Source of the DNA: Vibrio inusitatus
GTDB taxonomy: Bacteria; Pseudomonadota; Gammaproteobacteria; Enterobacterales; Vibrionaceae
NCBI GenBank assembly: GCA_024346935.1
Contig: AP024878.1
Location: 1,054,001-1,118,000 of the forward strand
Direction: 5' to 3'
Length of the DNA stretch: 64,000 nt
Shown: positions 31,773 to 42,113 of the stretch, one piece after another
How the letters are laid out: each line of letters opens with the position of its first letter
How positions within the stretch are numbered: position 1 is the stretch's first letter
Translations under genes and position numbers: made by a program
Notes under the pieces: generated by a model
Told to the model about the DNA's origin: nothing
The model's database searches: none
The model's input: only the letters and a program-made list of their open reading frames with translations

Positions 31773-32450
31773 ATGTCTTCTCTTTCTCCTGTCATTACCG
31801 TAGACGGCCCAAGTGGGGCGGGTAAGGGCACTTTATGTATGATGTTGGCTGAAAAGTTAGGCTTCCAATTACTCGACTCTGGCGCGATTTATCGTGTCCT
31901 TGCGTTAGCGGCAATCCATCATGGTGTTGATACTGAATCAGAAGATGCTTTGGTGCCTCTAGCAACACACTTAGATGTACAATTTATCGCTCAGGGCGAC
32001 CTAGTTCAGGTTGTACTGGAAGGTGAAGATGTTTCTAGTGAATTAAGAAAAGAAGAAACGGGAATGGCAGCCTCTAAAGTTGCTGCTTTACCTCGTGTTA
32101 GAGAAGCTTTATTGCGACGTCAAAGAGCGTTTCAAGCTGAGCCTGGTTTGGTTGCTGACGGTCGCGATATGGGAACAGTGGTTTTCCCAAGTGCAGTCGC
32201 AAAAATTTTCCTAGATGCAAGCGCTGAGGAACGGGCACAAAGACGCTTTAATCAGTTGCAAGGCAAGGGCTTAGAGGTTAGTATTGACCACCTTTTGAGC
32301 GAGATCCAAGAACGTGACCATCGCGATCGCAACAGAGCGGTTGCACCTTTACGTCCTGCGGAAGACGCTTTAGTGCTTGATTCTACTGAACTTTCTATTG
32401 AAGAAGTAGTAGAAAAAGCCTTACAATTTATTGAATCTAAATTGTCTTGA
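31773..32450 (+). CDS. cmk: Cytidylate kinase
   Basis: Phosphorylates CMP and dCMP using ATP. P-loop [15 protein letters not shown] at about residues 8-22, then [15 protein letters not shown] and [11 protein letters not shown], with the C-terminal [20 protein letters not shown]. The ATG at 31773 has GGAG six bases upstream and gives 225 residues, the family length; the open frame continues 41 codons upstream without similarity. A -10-like TATAAT lies at 31697-31702. cmk precedes rpsA as in E. coli. Confidence 0.97.
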   Translation: MSSLSPVITVDGPSGAGKGTLCMMLAEKLGFQLLDSGAIYRVLALAAIHHGVDTESEDALVPLATHLDVQFIAQGDLVQVVLEGEDVSSELRKEETGMAASKVAALPRVREALLRRQRAFQAEPGLVADGRDMGTVVFPSAVAKIFLDASAEERAQRRFNQLQGKGLEVSIDHLLSEIQERDHRDRNRAVAPLRPAEDALVLDSTELSIEEVVEKALQFIESKLS

Positions 32451-32572
32451 TTCTACCTATATAAGGTAATCAGGGCACTATGGAACGTTGGTCGCAAGGA
32501 TGATGACTGGCGAATTTATCAACCCCTCGAGGCAGGATGCCCGTGGACGTTTAAATATTGAAGATCAAATTA
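32451..32572 (+). promoter_or_regulatory. rpsA: rpsA leader with GGA-loop hairpin
   Basis: The leader before rpsA has no Shine-Dalgarno at the start codon but includes the tiny hairpin GGCA-GGA-TGCC (32531-32541) and three further GGA triplets (TGGAAC, AAGGAT, TGGACG). In E. coli, folded rpsA leader elements exposing GGA loops drive efficient S1 translation and autoregulation; the similarity here is by eye. Confidence 0.5.
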
Positions 32573-34243
32573 ATGACTGAATCTTTTGCTCAACTCTTTG
32601 AAGAGTTTCTAAACGAAACTGAATTCCAACAAGGCAGCATCGTTAAAGGTACTGTAGTAGCTATCGAGAACGGTTTCGTTCTTGTTGACGCTGGTCTTAA
32701 GTCTGAGTCTGCTATTCCTGCAGAACAATTCAAGAACGCTGCTGGCGAACTTGAAGTTGAAGTAGGTTCTGAAGTAGACGTAGCTCTTGACGCTGTTGAA
32801 GATGGTTTCGGTGAGACTCAACTTTCTCGTGAGAAAGCTAAGCGTCACGAAGCTTGGATCGTACTTGAGAAAGCTTACGAAGAAGCTGAAACTGTTGTTG
32901 GTATCATCAACGGTAAAGTTAAAGGCGGTTTCACTGTTGAACTAAACGGTATCCGTGCTTTCCTACCTGGTTCTCTAGTAGACGTACGTCCTATCCGTGA
33001 CACTGCTCACCTAGAAAACAAAGAGCTAGAGTTCAAAGTTATCAAGCTTGACCAGAAGCGCAACAACGTTGTTGTTTCTCGTCGTGCTGTTATCGAATCT
33101 GAAAACAGTGTTGAGCGTGACGAACTTCTTGAGACTCTACAAGAAGGTACTGAAGTTAAAGGTATCGTTAAGAACCTTACTGACTACGGTGCATTCGTTG
33201 ACCTTGGCGGCGTAGACGGCCTACTTCACATCACTGATATGGCTTGGAAGCGCGTTAAGCACCCATCTGAGATCGTTAACGTTGGTGACGAAATCCTAGT
33301 TAAAGTTCTTAAGTTCGACCGTGAGCGCACTCGCGTTTCTCTAGGTCTTAAGCAACTAGGCGAAGATCCATGGGTAGCAATCGCTAAGCGTTACCCAGAA
33401 GGTCACAAGCTAACTGGTCGCGTTACTAACCTAACTGATTACGGCTGCTTCGTAGAAATCGAAGAAGGCGTTGAAGGTCTAGTACACGTTTCTGAAATGG
33501 ATTGGACTAACAAGAACATCCACCCTTCTAAAGTTGTTAACGTAGGCGACGAAGTTGAGGTTATGGTTCTTGAGATTGACGAAGAGCGTCGTCGTATTTC
33601 TCTAGGTCTAAAACAATGTAAAGCTAACCCTTGGCAGTCATTCGCTGAAATTCAAGCGAAAGGCGATCAAGTGACTGGTAAGATCAAGTCTATCACTGAC
33701 TTCGGTATCTTCATCGGTCTAGAAGGCGGCATTGACGGTCTAGTACACCTATCTGACATTTCTTGGAATGTTGCTGGTGAAGACGCAGTACGCGACTTCA
33801 AGAAAGGTGACGAAATCTCAGCTGTTGTTCTTGCAGTAGATGCAGAACGTGAGCGTATTTCTCTTGGCGTTAAGCAAATGGAAAACGACCCGTTCAACAA
33901 CTATGTTGCTGACAACAAAAAAGGTGCTCTAGTTAACGGTACTGTAACTGCAGTAGACGCAAAAGGTGCTACAATTGAACTTGTAGACGGCGTTGAAGGT
34001 TACATCCGTGCTTCTGAAGTATCTCGTGACCGTATCGAAGATGCGTCTCTAATCCTAAGCGTTGGCGATAGCGTTGAAGCTAAGTTCACCGGTGTAGACC
34101 GTAAGAACCGCGTAATCAACCTATCTATCAAAGCTAAAGATCAAGCTGAAGAGCAAGAAGCAATGGCTTCACTGAACAAGCAAGAAGACGGCGGGTTCGG
34201 TAATGCTATGGCAGATGCATTCAAGGCTGCTAAAGGCGAATAA
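32573..34243 (+). CDS. rpsA: 30S ribosomal protein S1
   Basis: Largest ribosomal protein; unwinds and binds mRNA 5' regions. Six S1/OB-fold repeats can be followed, starting near residues 20, 105, 190, 275, 362 and 449, with repeats 3-6 showing the full GxVxxxxxxGxFVxLxxGVxGLxHxS pattern. The ATG at 32573 ([15 protein letters not shown]) gives 556 residues, one short of E. coli; the in-frame TTG upstream at 32558 is not used in the family. Codon use is extremely biased, consistent with high expression. A terminator separates it from ihfB, but read-through is likely. Confidence 0.98.
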   Translation: MTESFAQLFEEFLNETEFQQGSIVKGTVVAIENGFVLVDAGLKSESAIPAEQFKNAAGELEVEVGSEVDVALDAVEDGFGETQLSREKAKRHEAWIVLEKAYEEAETVVGIINGKVKGGFTVELNGIRAFLPGSLVDVRPIRDTAHLENKELEFKVIKLDQKRNNVVVSRRAVIESENSVERDELLETLQEGTEVKGIVKNLTDYGAFVDLGGVDGLLHITDMAWKRVKHPSEIVNVGDEILVKVLKFDRERTRVSLGLKQLGEDPWVAIAKRYPEGHKLTGRVTNLTDYGCFVEIEEGVEGLVHVSEMDWTNKNIHPSKVVNVGDEVEVMVLEIDEERRRISLGLKQCKANPWQSFAEIQAKGDQVTGKIKSITDFGIFIGLEGGIDGLVHLSDISWNVAGEDAVRDFKKGDEISAVVLAVDAERERISLGVKQMENDPFNNYVADNKKGALVNGTVTAVDAKGATIELVDGVEGYIRASEVSRDRIEDASLILSVGDSVEAKFTGVDRKNRVINLSIKAKDQAEEQEAMASLNKQEDGGFGNAMADAFKAAKGE

Positions 34244-34274
34244 TCACTTTTTTAACTAAAAGTTGATCGCTAAG

Positions 34275-34300
34275 AGGGGGCCATACGGCTCCCTTTTTTT
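34275..34300 (+). terminator. Intrinsic terminator between rpsA and ihfB
   Basis: AGGGGGCC (34275-34282) pairs with GGCTCCCT (34287-34294) around ATAC, with one G-U pair, then a run of T. Confidence 0.85.
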
Positions 34301-34321
34301 GATTTGTGAATGAGGGAAACT

Positions 34322-34606
34322 ATGACAAAGTCTGAATTAATTGAGAGACTGTGTGCAGAACAGACACACTTATCTGCTAAAGAGATTGAAGACGCAGTAA
34401 AAGAAATTATTGAGCATATGGCCGACACCCTAGAAACGGGTGAGCGAATTGAAATTCGCGGTTTCGGTAGTTTTTCTCTTCACTATCGTGAGCCTCGTAT
34501 GGGTCGTAACCCTAAAACTGGCGATCAGGTAGAGTTGGAAGGAAAGTTCGTTCCACACTTTAAGCCAGGCAAGGAGTTACGTGAGCGCGTAAACGACAGT
34601 CTATAG
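34322..34606 (+). CDS. ihfB: Integration host factor subunit beta
   Basis: With IhfA forms the DNA-bending heterodimer IHF. The ATG at 34322 ([17 protein letters not shown]) is preceded by GAGGGA and gives 94 residues, as in E. coli. The DNA-binding beta arm carries [26 protein letters not shown], including the intercalating proline in GRNPKTG. It follows rpsA closely, which is the usual order. Confidence 0.97.
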   Translation: MTKSELIERLCAEQTHLSAKEIEDAVKEIIEHMADTLETGERIEIRGFGSFSLHYREPRMGRNPKTGDQVELEGKFVPHFKPGKELRERVNDSL

Positions 34607-34621
34607 TGATAAAGAGTAATG

Positions 34622-34656
34622 AAAACGGCACTTCATGATGGAGTGCCGTTTTTTTC
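34622..34656 (+). terminator. Intrinsic terminator after ihfB
   Basis: AACGGCACT (34624-34632) pairs with AGTGCCGTT (34642-34650), followed by T-rich sequence. Confidence 0.9.
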
Positions 34657-34797
34657 GTTAGCTATTCAAGTTGATGTAATATCCCAATTTGATTACTGGT
34701 TACTCAAGTCGATGATAATTTTCGAATTAGCATGGTGTAGAGTGTCGAATTACTGCATAATCACTGTTATTGCACTGATTTTAAAAGGGTAGTCTTA

Positions 34798-35106
34798 GTG
34801 AAAATTCTAAAGATAGCGTTAGTGTTGGTTCTGTTTCTTTTTGCGCTGGCTCTAGGCGCACAAAACCAAGAAGTGGTGACGTTTAACTACTTACTGGCTG
34901 AAGGTGATTTTCATCTCTCTACGCTGATTGGTATTGTCTTTGTGACTGGTTTTGTTATCTCAGGACTGATTTTTGGCAGTATGCACTTCAAATCTCAGCT
35001 GCAAGTACGCAAGTTAAATAGAAAGCTGAAGAAGCTAACGCCTCAAATTGCTACTTCTGCACCTATTACCCCGTCCGTTCCCGCTTCAATCAAACCAGAG
35101 AAGTAA
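34798..35106 (+). CDS. lapA: Lipopolysaccharide assembly protein A (LapA)
   Basis: Small inner-membrane protein working with LapB in regulating LPS synthesis. Starts at GTG (34798). Two transmembrane helices (about residues 3-20 and 40-62) flank a short periplasmic loop with NQEVVTFNYLLAEGDFHLS, then a basic coiled tail (QVRKLNRKLKKL). At 102 residues it matches E. coli YciS/LapA. Nine bases separate it from lapB, so the two are surely cotranscribed. Confidence 0.92.
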   Translation: MKILKIALVLVLFLFALALGAQNQEVVTFNYLLAEGDFHLSTLIGIVFVTGFVISGLIFGSMHFKSQLQVRKLNRKLKKLTPQIATSAPITPSVPASIKPEK

Positions 35107-35115
35107 ATTTATTGG

Positions 35116-36285
35116 ATGCTTGAGTTACTGTTTCTACTCTTACCAATTGCAGCAGCCTATGGGTGGTACATGGGGCAGCGTAGTGCACGTCAAGATAACC
35201 AGAGACAGTCTAACCAGATTTCCCGACAGTACGTTCATGGTTTAAATCTACTTTTATCGGAGCAATCAGATAAAGCGGTAGACCACTTTATCGAATTACT
35301 GCAGGTCGACGACGAAACTATAGATACTCACCTTGCTTTGGGTAACTTATTTCGTTCACGTGGAGAAGTCGACAGAGCAATTCGCATTCACCAAAATCTC
35401 ATTTCGCGTACCGAACTGACCATCGAACAGAAAAATATTGCTTTGCAACAGTTGGCGAAAGATTACATGGTCTCGGGTTTTCTTGACCGCGCAGAAAAAA
35501 TCTATGAGCAACTGGTAGATGAACCTGATCATAAAGAGCAAGCACTACATCAGTTAGTTGCGATTTACCAACAAACCAAGGAATGGAGCAAAGCGATTCA
35601 CTATGCCAGTATGTTGGTGAAGATGGGTCGAAGAAAAATGCGTACTAGCATTTCTCATTACTGGTGCGAATTGGCGTTGAATGAAAAAGCCTTTGGTAAA
35701 AGAGCTAAATCTATCCAGTACTATAAGAAAGCCCTAGTAGAAGACCCTAAATGTGTCCGCGCTAACATATCACTAGGCCGTATCTACATGGAAACGGAAG
35801 AGTACACTAAGACCATCAAGTATTTAGAAGCAGTCTTAGCTCAGGATGTGGACTTTGTTAGTGAAGTGCTGCCTAACCTAGCTGATTGCTATTATCATCT
35901 TGGCCAAGAGCCTGAGTTGTTAGAGTTTCTTCGTAAATGTATCGACAAGAAAGCGGGTGTTTCTGTTGAATTAATGCTGGCGCAAGTCGTCGCTCAGCAT
36001 GAGGGAACGGGAGCGGCTCAGTCACTATTAACCAGACAACTCATAAAGAACCCGACAATGAAAGGGTTCTATCGCCTTATCGATTACCATATCGCAGAAG
36101 CCGAAGAAGGTCGTGCAAAAGACAGCTTAACTACCCTTCAAGCTATGGTGGGCGAGCAATTGAAAGTGAAACCTCACCACCGGTGCCGTAAATGTGGCTA
36201 TTCAACTCATGCTCTTCATTGGCACTGCCCTTCATGTCGCAGTTGGGGTAGCATCAAACCTATCCGAGGCCTAGACGGCGAATAA
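35116..36285 (+). CDS. lapB: Lipopolysaccharide assembly protein B (LapB)
   Basis: Adaptor that controls LpxC turnover through FtsH and so balances LPS and phospholipid synthesis. An N-terminal membrane anchor (about residues 2-18) is followed by nine or so TPR repeats (roughly 35-340) and a C-terminal rubredoxin-type metal site with paired CRKCGYS and CPSCRSWG. Length 389 residues is the same as E. coli. The ribosome binding site is weak, in keeping with coupling to lapA. A palindromic repeat begins at the last base of its stop codon. Confidence 0.96.
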   Translation: MLELLFLLLPIAAAYGWYMGQRSARQDNQRQSNQISRQYVHGLNLLLSEQSDKAVDHFIELLQVDDETIDTHLALGNLFRSRGEVDRAIRIHQNLISRTELTIEQKNIALQQLAKDYMVSGFLDRAEKIYEQLVDEPDHKEQALHQLVAIYQQTKEWSKAIHYASMLVKMGRRKMRTSISHYWCELALNEKAFGKRAKSIQYYKKALVEDPKCVRANISLGRIYMETEEYTKTIKYLEAVLAQDVDFVSEVLPNLADCYYHLGQEPELLEFLRKCIDKKAGVSVELMLAQVVAQHEGTGAAQSLLTRQLIKNPTMKGFYRLIDYHIAEAEEGRAKDSLTTLQAMVGEQLKVKPHHRCRKCGYSTHALHWHCPSCRSWGSIKPIRGLDGE

Positions 36286-36388
36286 TACCAATCGTAGTAA
36301 ATAACCGCTCAGCGTAGCTGGCTAAAACATTCGATAACGGCGTTTTTCCTGCGCTATTTCTGAACACTTATCTTACTGCGATTGATAT
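36285..36388. repeat. 104-bp inverted-repeat element between lapB and pyrF
   Basis: The left end ATACCAATCGTAGTAA (36285-36300) reappears inverted as TTACTGCGATTGATAT (36373-36388), 14 of 16 matching. The end motif ATAYCAATCG is shared with the sequence at 9109-9120. It looks like a small non-coding repeat (MITE- or REP-like), abutting the lapB stop. Confidence 0.6.
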
Positions 36389-36476
36389 AAAATCGCGTTT
36401 CACTCTAACAATCTTTGACTGACAAGGTTAGAATAGGCGCGCTTTATCCCCCATGCCCAAACTAGGAGACCCTTCG

Positions 36477-37169
36477 ATGGATCAAAAAGTGATCGTTGCC
36501 TTAGACTATGACAACAAAAATGACGCTTTAAACTTTGTAGACCGAATTGACCCAGCTTCATGCCGCTTAAAAGTAGGCAAAGAGATGTTCACTTTATTTG
36601 GCCCAGAGTTTGTTAAACAACTCCATCAAAAAGGCTTTTCTGTATTTTTGGATTTAAAATTTCACGATATTCCAAACACATGCTCTAAAGCAGTTCGCGC
36701 TGCAGCTGAAATGGGAGTTTGGATGGTGAACGTTCACGCCGGCGGCGGTGAGCGTATGATGACTGCATCACGTGAGATTCTTGAACCTTATGGTAAAGAT
36801 CGCCCATTGCTGATTGGTGTTACTGTTCTAACCAGTATGGAACAGTCGGATTTGGCGGGCATTGGCTTAGATGTTGAGCCAAAAGAACAGGTCCTACGTC
36901 TTGCGCACCTAACCAAAAACAGCGGTCTCGACGGCGTGGTATGCTCTGCGCAAGAAGCAAGCTTCTTGAAATCTGAACTTGGTAAAGAGTTCAAGCTTGT
37001 TACTCCTGGCATTCGCCCTGCAGGCGCTGCCGTTGGTGACCAAAAGCGTATAATGACTCCTGTTGATGCGATTCAAGCCGGTTCTGATTATCTTGTTATC
37101 GGTCGACCAATTACCCAAGCTGCAGATCCAGCGAAAGTACTGGCTGAGATCAACGGCACACTTGGATAA
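36477..37169 (+). CDS. pyrF: Orotidine-5'-phosphate decarboxylase
   Basis: Last step of UMP synthesis. TIM-barrel enzyme with the catalytic cluster [12 protein letters not shown] (K and D residues near 60-65), [15 protein letters not shown] and the phosphate-binding TPGIRPAG and [12 protein letters not shown]. The ATG at 36477 follows AGGAG and gives [18 protein letters not shown], 230 residues; the open frame begins eight codons earlier. The tandem repeat array starts nine bases after its stop. Confidence 0.96.
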   Translation: MDQKVIVALDYDNKNDALNFVDRIDPASCRLKVGKEMFTLFGPEFVKQLHQKGFSVFLDLKFHDIPNTCSKAVRAAAEMGVWMVNVHAGGGERMMTASREILEPYGKDRPLLIGVTVLTSMEQSDLAGIGLDVEPKEQVLRLAHLTKNSGLDGVVCSAQEASFLKSELGKEFKLVTPGIRPAGAAVGDQKRIMTPVDAIQAGSDYLVIGRPITQAADPAKVLAEINGTLG

Positions 37170-37177
37170 CTGATAAT

Positions 37178-37703
37178 CGTCATCCTGAACTCGATTCAGG
37201 GCCTTAGAAATTGCCCAGTTTCAGCATTGCCACTCTCCAAGATACTGGATAACCGCGCTGCGGTTTCCAGTATGACGCTGTTGTTTACTTCAATAGCGCA
37301 CAACAACGCCAATGACAACCGTCATCCTGAACTCGATTTAGGACCTTAGAAAGTGCCCAGTTTCAGCATTGCCACTCTCCAAGATACTGGATAACCGCCA
37401 TGCGGTTTCCAGTATGACGCTGTTGTTTACTTCAATAGTGCACAACAACGCCAATGACAATCGTCATCCTGAACTTGATTCAGGACCTTAGAAAGTGCCC
37501 AGTTTCAGCATTGCCACTCTCCAAGATACTGGATAACCGCCATGCGGTTTCCAGTATGACGCTGTTGTTTACTTCAATAGCGCACAACAACGCCAATGAC
37601 AACCGTCATCCTGAACTCGATTCAGGACCTTAGAAATTGCCCAGTCTCAGCATTGCGACTTTCTAAGATACTGGATAACCGCGATGCGGTTTCCAGTATG
37701 ACG
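37178..37703. repeat. 142-bp tandem array of palindromic repeats (3.7 copies)
   Basis: Four copies begin with CGTCATCCTGAA at 37178, 37320, 37462 and 37604, exactly 142 bases apart; the last is cut after about 100 bases at CCAGTATGACG. Each unit is a 100-base element plus a 42-base linker (CTGTTGTTTACTTCAATAGC...). The element ends are imperfect inverted repeats (CGTCATCCTG and CAGTATGACG). Inside are two hairpins: CCTGAA-CTCGA-TTCAGG and ACTGGA..ACCGC-GAT-GCGGT..TCCAGT. Copy differences fall mainly in loops or as G-U changes. It fills most of the 548-base gap between pyrF and miaE; no ORF is credible there. Confidence 0.93.
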
Positions 37704-37717
37704 TTACATCGCGATCC

Positions 37718-38476
37718 TTACCAACTTGGCACGCCACTATGAAACTTAAACTCGCTGTCCGGCATAGTTATTAACTCTGCCTCAACCTTTGCAAAATATT
37801 CCACACGCTCACTAATATCTTCACTGGAAATTTGCTGAGCTAGCGTTAAGTAATCTTGATAATGCCTAGCTTCAGAGCGCAATAAAGACACATAGAAATT
37901 TTGTATGTCTTCGTCCATGTGTGGCGCCAGAGCGGCAAAACGTTCGCACGACCTTGCCTCAATAAAAGCGCCGATAATCAACTTATCAACTAACGTCTGT
38001 GGCTCATAGGTTTTCACATGCTTAAGCAGGCCTTTCGCATATCGACTAGCGGGCACGTGATTATACTCAATACTTCGATTGTCCATGATCTCGAGCACTT
38101 GATAGAAGTGATGCAGTTCTTCCTTTATCAGCAGGACCATTTTATCGATAAGGTCTTGGCTATAGGGTGAATCTGATTGAGCAATAATTCCCTTAGATAT
38201 ATTGCTTTTTCCTTTCAAGGTATTGAGATTACCAATACCCTTGTAGGCGAATTCTTCATAGGGTTTAAACCATTCCAACAACTGCTGTTTGCTTTCATTG
38301 TTCGCGGCGTATTTACGGATCAAAAACATAGCAGACTGACCGGCTTTTAACTCACACAACAGATGATCGATAAGCACCACAGGCAATCGCTCAGGTTTTT
38401 TTGCTTCGTTTATCCATTGCATTGGGGTTGTACAGTTGAGAAATTGATGGATGGGTTCGAGAAGATGTTGATACAT
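37718..38476 (-). CDS. miaE: tRNA-(ms2io6A37)-hydroxylase MiaE
   Basis: Oxygen-dependent di-iron monooxygenase that hydroxylates the isopentenyl group of ms2i6A37 in tRNA. Ferritin-like four-helix bundle with iron ligands in LLCELKAGQSAMFLI, KEELHHFYQVLEIM, FIEARSCERFAAL and LLRSEARHYQDYL. Length 252 residues is in the family range. It is absent from E. coli K-12 but known from Salmonella and other gammaproteobacteria. Monocistronic, divergent from cysB. Confidence 0.93.
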   Translation of the reverse strand: MYQHLLEPIHQFLNCTTPMQWINEAKKPERLPVVLIDHLLCELKAGQSAMFLIRKYAANNESKQQLLEWFKPYEEFAYKGIGNLNTLKGKSNISKGIIAQSDSPYSQDLIDKMVLLIKEELHHFYQVLEIMDNRSIEYNHVPASRYAKGLLKHVKTYEPQTLVDKLIIGAFIEARSCERFAALAPHMDEDIQNFYVSLLRSEARHYQDYLTLAQQISSEDISERVEYFAKVEAELITMPDSEFKFHSGVPSW

Positions 38477-38616
38477 GAGAGATCCATAGTCATTACAGCG
38501 ATGCCGTAGCCTAAGAAATTTGTTTAGCTGTGTCTATAGTGACCTTATATCATGAATATCAATGAAACTACTTTTCATACTAATCCAAAAGCGTTATAAC
38601 TATTCATTATATGTAA

Positions 38617-39609
<993 letters not shown>

Positions 39610-39626
39610 TCATTCCTAATTGATTC

Positions 39627-39660
39627 GCTTCCCTCTAAAATGAACACCTTAGGGGGAAGC
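39627..39660 (+). promoter_or_regulatory. Hairpin sequestering the ribosome binding site of the methyltransferase gene
   Basis: GCTTCCCTCTAA (39627-39638) pairs with TTAGGGGGAAGC (39649-39660), 12 bp with one G-U pair, ten-base loop. The right arm contains the Shine-Dalgarno AGGGGGAAGC and touches the ATG at 39661. No T-run follows, so it is not a standard terminator. Confidence 0.6.
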
Positions 39661-40848
39661 ATGCTCACACACTTTACACCGCTCGATCATCTATTGCTTA
39701 ATTGCCAACATTTTTGGCGTTTTGAGCCTTTCCATGAAAGTCGCTCTCGCCAGCACCGATTTGCGGATACGCCGTTAGCAACTTGGCTTGATACCTTATC
39801 TGCATCTGATGTGAGTACCCTCAAGCACGATGTTTCTCGGGTGTACCTGCAATTACAGCAATATATTCCTGAACTTACGGATATAGAGCCTATGGTTGCG
39901 CTTGAAGGTTCATCGGCCACGCCTCTAGACCTTGATTCTCACCTTACCACTGGTATACCAGGGCGAAAATTAGAGCAAATCACGTCAATGGGGTCGCAAG
40001 TACTCTTAGCTCATTCTGGTATTGAATGGTTGGAGTGGTGTGCGGGTAAGGGATTCTTAGGGCGAATACTTGCGCACCACTCTGGGCAGACAGTGACAAG
40101 CTTTGAGTGGCAACAAGCACTTTGCGAACATGGGCAGGCTGAGGCTCATAAGCAAAACCTTCCAGTCACTTTTGTTCAAGGCGATGCCTTTAGCTGTGAC
40201 CATCAACATGTCTTCAATAAAAAGCAACACGCGGTGGCATTGCATGCGTGTGGAGATCTACATGTTTCTCTGATGAAGCACGCAATGGATTACCAGTTAG
40301 CCGCACTATCAATCGCGCCTTGTTGTTATCACTTGATACAAGGAGAGCAGTATCAGCCTCTTTCTAGATTAGCTAAACAGTCAAGATTGACCTTGTCTAA
40401 GTCAGAGTTACGAATTCCATTGCAAGAAACGGTGACTGGTGGTGAGAGAGTGGAGCGCCATAGATATCAAGAAATGAGTTACCGACTGGGTCTAGATGAG
40501 CTTTTACGAGAAGAGTTAGGTTTAAATGAGTATCAGCCTATTCCTAGCGTTAAGAAATCTCAGCTTCAGCTTGGGTTTATTGAGTTTTGTAAATGGGCAT
40601 CTGAGCGAAAAGGCTTAAAGCTTCCGGAATGCGACTTTCTGCGTTATCAAAAGATCGGTGAGGAGCGTTTTGTACGAATGGAAAAACTCAGCTTAGTGCA
40701 AATGGCTTTTCATCGACCACTAGAAATGTGGCTGATCTTAGACAAATCGCTATATCTGCAAGAGCATGGCTATCAGGTACATTTAACTGAATTTTGCGAG
40801 AAAAAAATAACGCCGCGGAATATTCTTATACACGCATCTAATAGCTGA
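39661..40848 (+). CDS. Methyltransferase-domain protein (Methyltransf_32-like)
   Basis: Predicted SAM-dependent methyltransferase of unknown substrate. EWLEWCAGKGFLGRILAHHS (about residue 118) is motif I, followed by HACGDLHVSLMK and SIAPCCYHLI near residue 215, the combination seen in PF13679-type methyltransferases (METTL25/RRNAD1-like). The ATG at 39661 is chosen because a Shine-Dalgarno AGGGGGAAGC abuts it; the in-frame ATG at 39640 lies in the hairpin loop with no binding site. The product is 395 residues without transmembrane segments. Neighbour cysB suggests nothing certain about its role. Confidence 0.75.
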   Translation: MLTHFTPLDHLLLNCQHFWRFEPFHESRSRQHRFADTPLATWLDTLSASDVSTLKHDVSRVYLQLQQYIPELTDIEPMVALEGSSATPLDLDSHLTTGIPGRKLEQITSMGSQVLLAHSGIEWLEWCAGKGFLGRILAHHSGQTVTSFEWQQALCEHGQAEAHKQNLPVTFVQGDAFSCDHQHVFNKKQHAVALHACGDLHVSLMKHAMDYQLAALSIAPCCYHLIQGEQYQPLSRLAKQSRLTLSKSELRIPLQETVTGGERVERHRYQEMSYRLGLDELLREELGLNEYQPIPSVKKSQLQLGFIEFCKWASERKGLKLPECDFLRYQKIGEERFVRMEKLSLVQMAFHRPLEMWLILDKSLYLQEHGYQVHLTEFCEKKITPRNILIHASNS

Positions 40849-40932
40849 CAGATTTAAATCATTAGGTCAAACACAGTCATGCCCGAAGTCTCTTATCGGA
40901 CATCTACTCAACAGGCCTTCGACATCTAGAGT

Positions 40933-40979
40933 CTAGCTAACAGCATGTAGGGTGTTAATCTTTACATGCTGTTAGTTAG
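40933..40979. terminator. Long hairpin between convergent genes, possible bidirectional terminator
   Basis: CTAGCTAACAGCATGTA (40933-40949) and its inverted copy (40963-40979) match at 16 of 17 positions with a 13-base loop. No clear T-run lies on either side, so the terminator role is uncertain. Confidence 0.45.
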
Positions 40980-40988
40980 CAGTACTTG

Positions 40989-42113
40989 TTAAGCAAATAA
41001 CTCTATGGCCTTGCTTGGCTCAACATATTCCAAATTGAAGTTTTCAGCGACTTCTTTGCAAGTCACGATGCCATGAATGACGTTAAGGCCGTTCAAGAAG
41101 CCTTTGTCTTCTGTTAGTGCTTGTTTGTAGCCCTTGTTTGCCAGTTTGATGATATAAGGCAGGGTCGCGTTATTAAGGGCGAAGGTTGAGGTTCTTGCTA
41201 CGGCGCCAGGCATATTTGCTACGCAGTAATGCACCACATCATCGACAATATAGATTGGATCGGCATGGGTAGTGGCGTGAGATGTTTCAAAACAGCCACC
41301 TTGGTCAATGGCAACATCAACAATTGCAGCCCCTGGTTTCATTGATTCAATATGTTTTTTTGTAACAAGTTTTGGCGCAGCTGCGCCTGGAATCAGTACC
41401 GCTCCGATCACGAGATCAGCATCTAACACATGGCGACTTAGCGCTTCTTCAGTGGAATAGACGACTTTTGCTCGGCCTTGAAATTCTTCATCAAGAGTGC
41501 GAAGAGTATCAATGTTGCGGTCAAGAATAGTCACGTCAGCACGCATACCTACAGCCATTCGTGCTGCGTTGGAGCCAACGACACCACCGCCAATCACTAC
41601 TACTTTTGCAGGCTCAACACCGGGTACGCCGCCTAGTAAAAGGCCTCTTCCAGCATTCGATTTCTCTAAAGCTTGTGCGCCGGCTTGGATGGACATTCTG
41701 CCAGCAACTTCTGACATTGGAGCAAGAAGAGGTAGCTGATTTAAGCGGTCGGTCACGGTTTCATACGCAATGCATACCGCTTTGCTATTGATTAGTTCCT
41801 CAGTTTGTGGAAAATCAGGAGCTAAGTGTAAATAAGTAAACAATATTTGCCCTTCGCGAAGCATTGCTCGCTCAATGGCCTGAGGTTCTTTTACCTTTAC
41901 GATCATTTCTGCCTGAGCAAAAATTTCCGTTGCGGTTGGAAGAATGGATGCACCTGCTGCGATATAATCATCGTCGCTGAAACCTATGCCGCTGCCGGCT
42001 AGCGTTTCGACAATAACTTGGTGTCCGTTAGAGATAACTTCTCTCACGCTGGCTGGGACCATACCAACTCGGTACTCATGGTTCTTAATCTCTTTAGGGA
42101 TACCAATGATCAT
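40989..42113 (-). CDS. ald: Alanine dehydrogenase
   Basis: NAD-dependent interconversion of alanine with pyruvate and ammonia. The start [26 protein letters not shown] (substrate lysine region), [10 protein letters not shown] with the catalytic histidine, the NAD-binding [20 protein letters not shown] and the [16 protein letters not shown] block are all present. 374 residues, the family length. Divergent from lrp across 157 bases, which suggests regulation of ald by Lrp and amino-acid supply; this is inference from layout. Confidence 0.96.
   Translation of the reverse strand: MIIGIPKEIKNHEYRVGMVPASVREVISNGHQVIVETLAGSGIGFSDDDYIAAGASILPTATEIFAQAEMIVKVKEPQAIERAMLREGQILFTYLHLAPDFPQTEELINSKAVCIAYETVTDRLNQLPLLAPMSEVAGRMSIQAGAQALEKSNAGRGLLLGGVPGVEPAKVVVIGGGVVGSNAARMAVGMRADVTILDRNIDTLRTLDEEFQGRAKVVYSTEEALSRHVLDADLVIGAVLIPGAAAPKLVTKKHIESMKPGAAIVDVAIDQGGCFETSHATTHADPIYIVDDVVHYCVANMPGAVARTSTFALNNATLPYIIKLANKGYKQALTEDKGFLNGLNVIHGIVTCKEVAENFNLEYVEPSKAIELFA

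Noticed and set aside
37178..37703. Possible CRISPR array because of regular repeats
   Set aside because: The period is 142 bases, the 42-base linkers are nearly identical between copies and not unique spacers, and no cas gene is nearby.
40933..40979. Integron attC (VCR-like) site
   Set aside because: No integrase or cassette context, and the core-site motifs at the ends are missing; the stem is simply a perfect hairpin.
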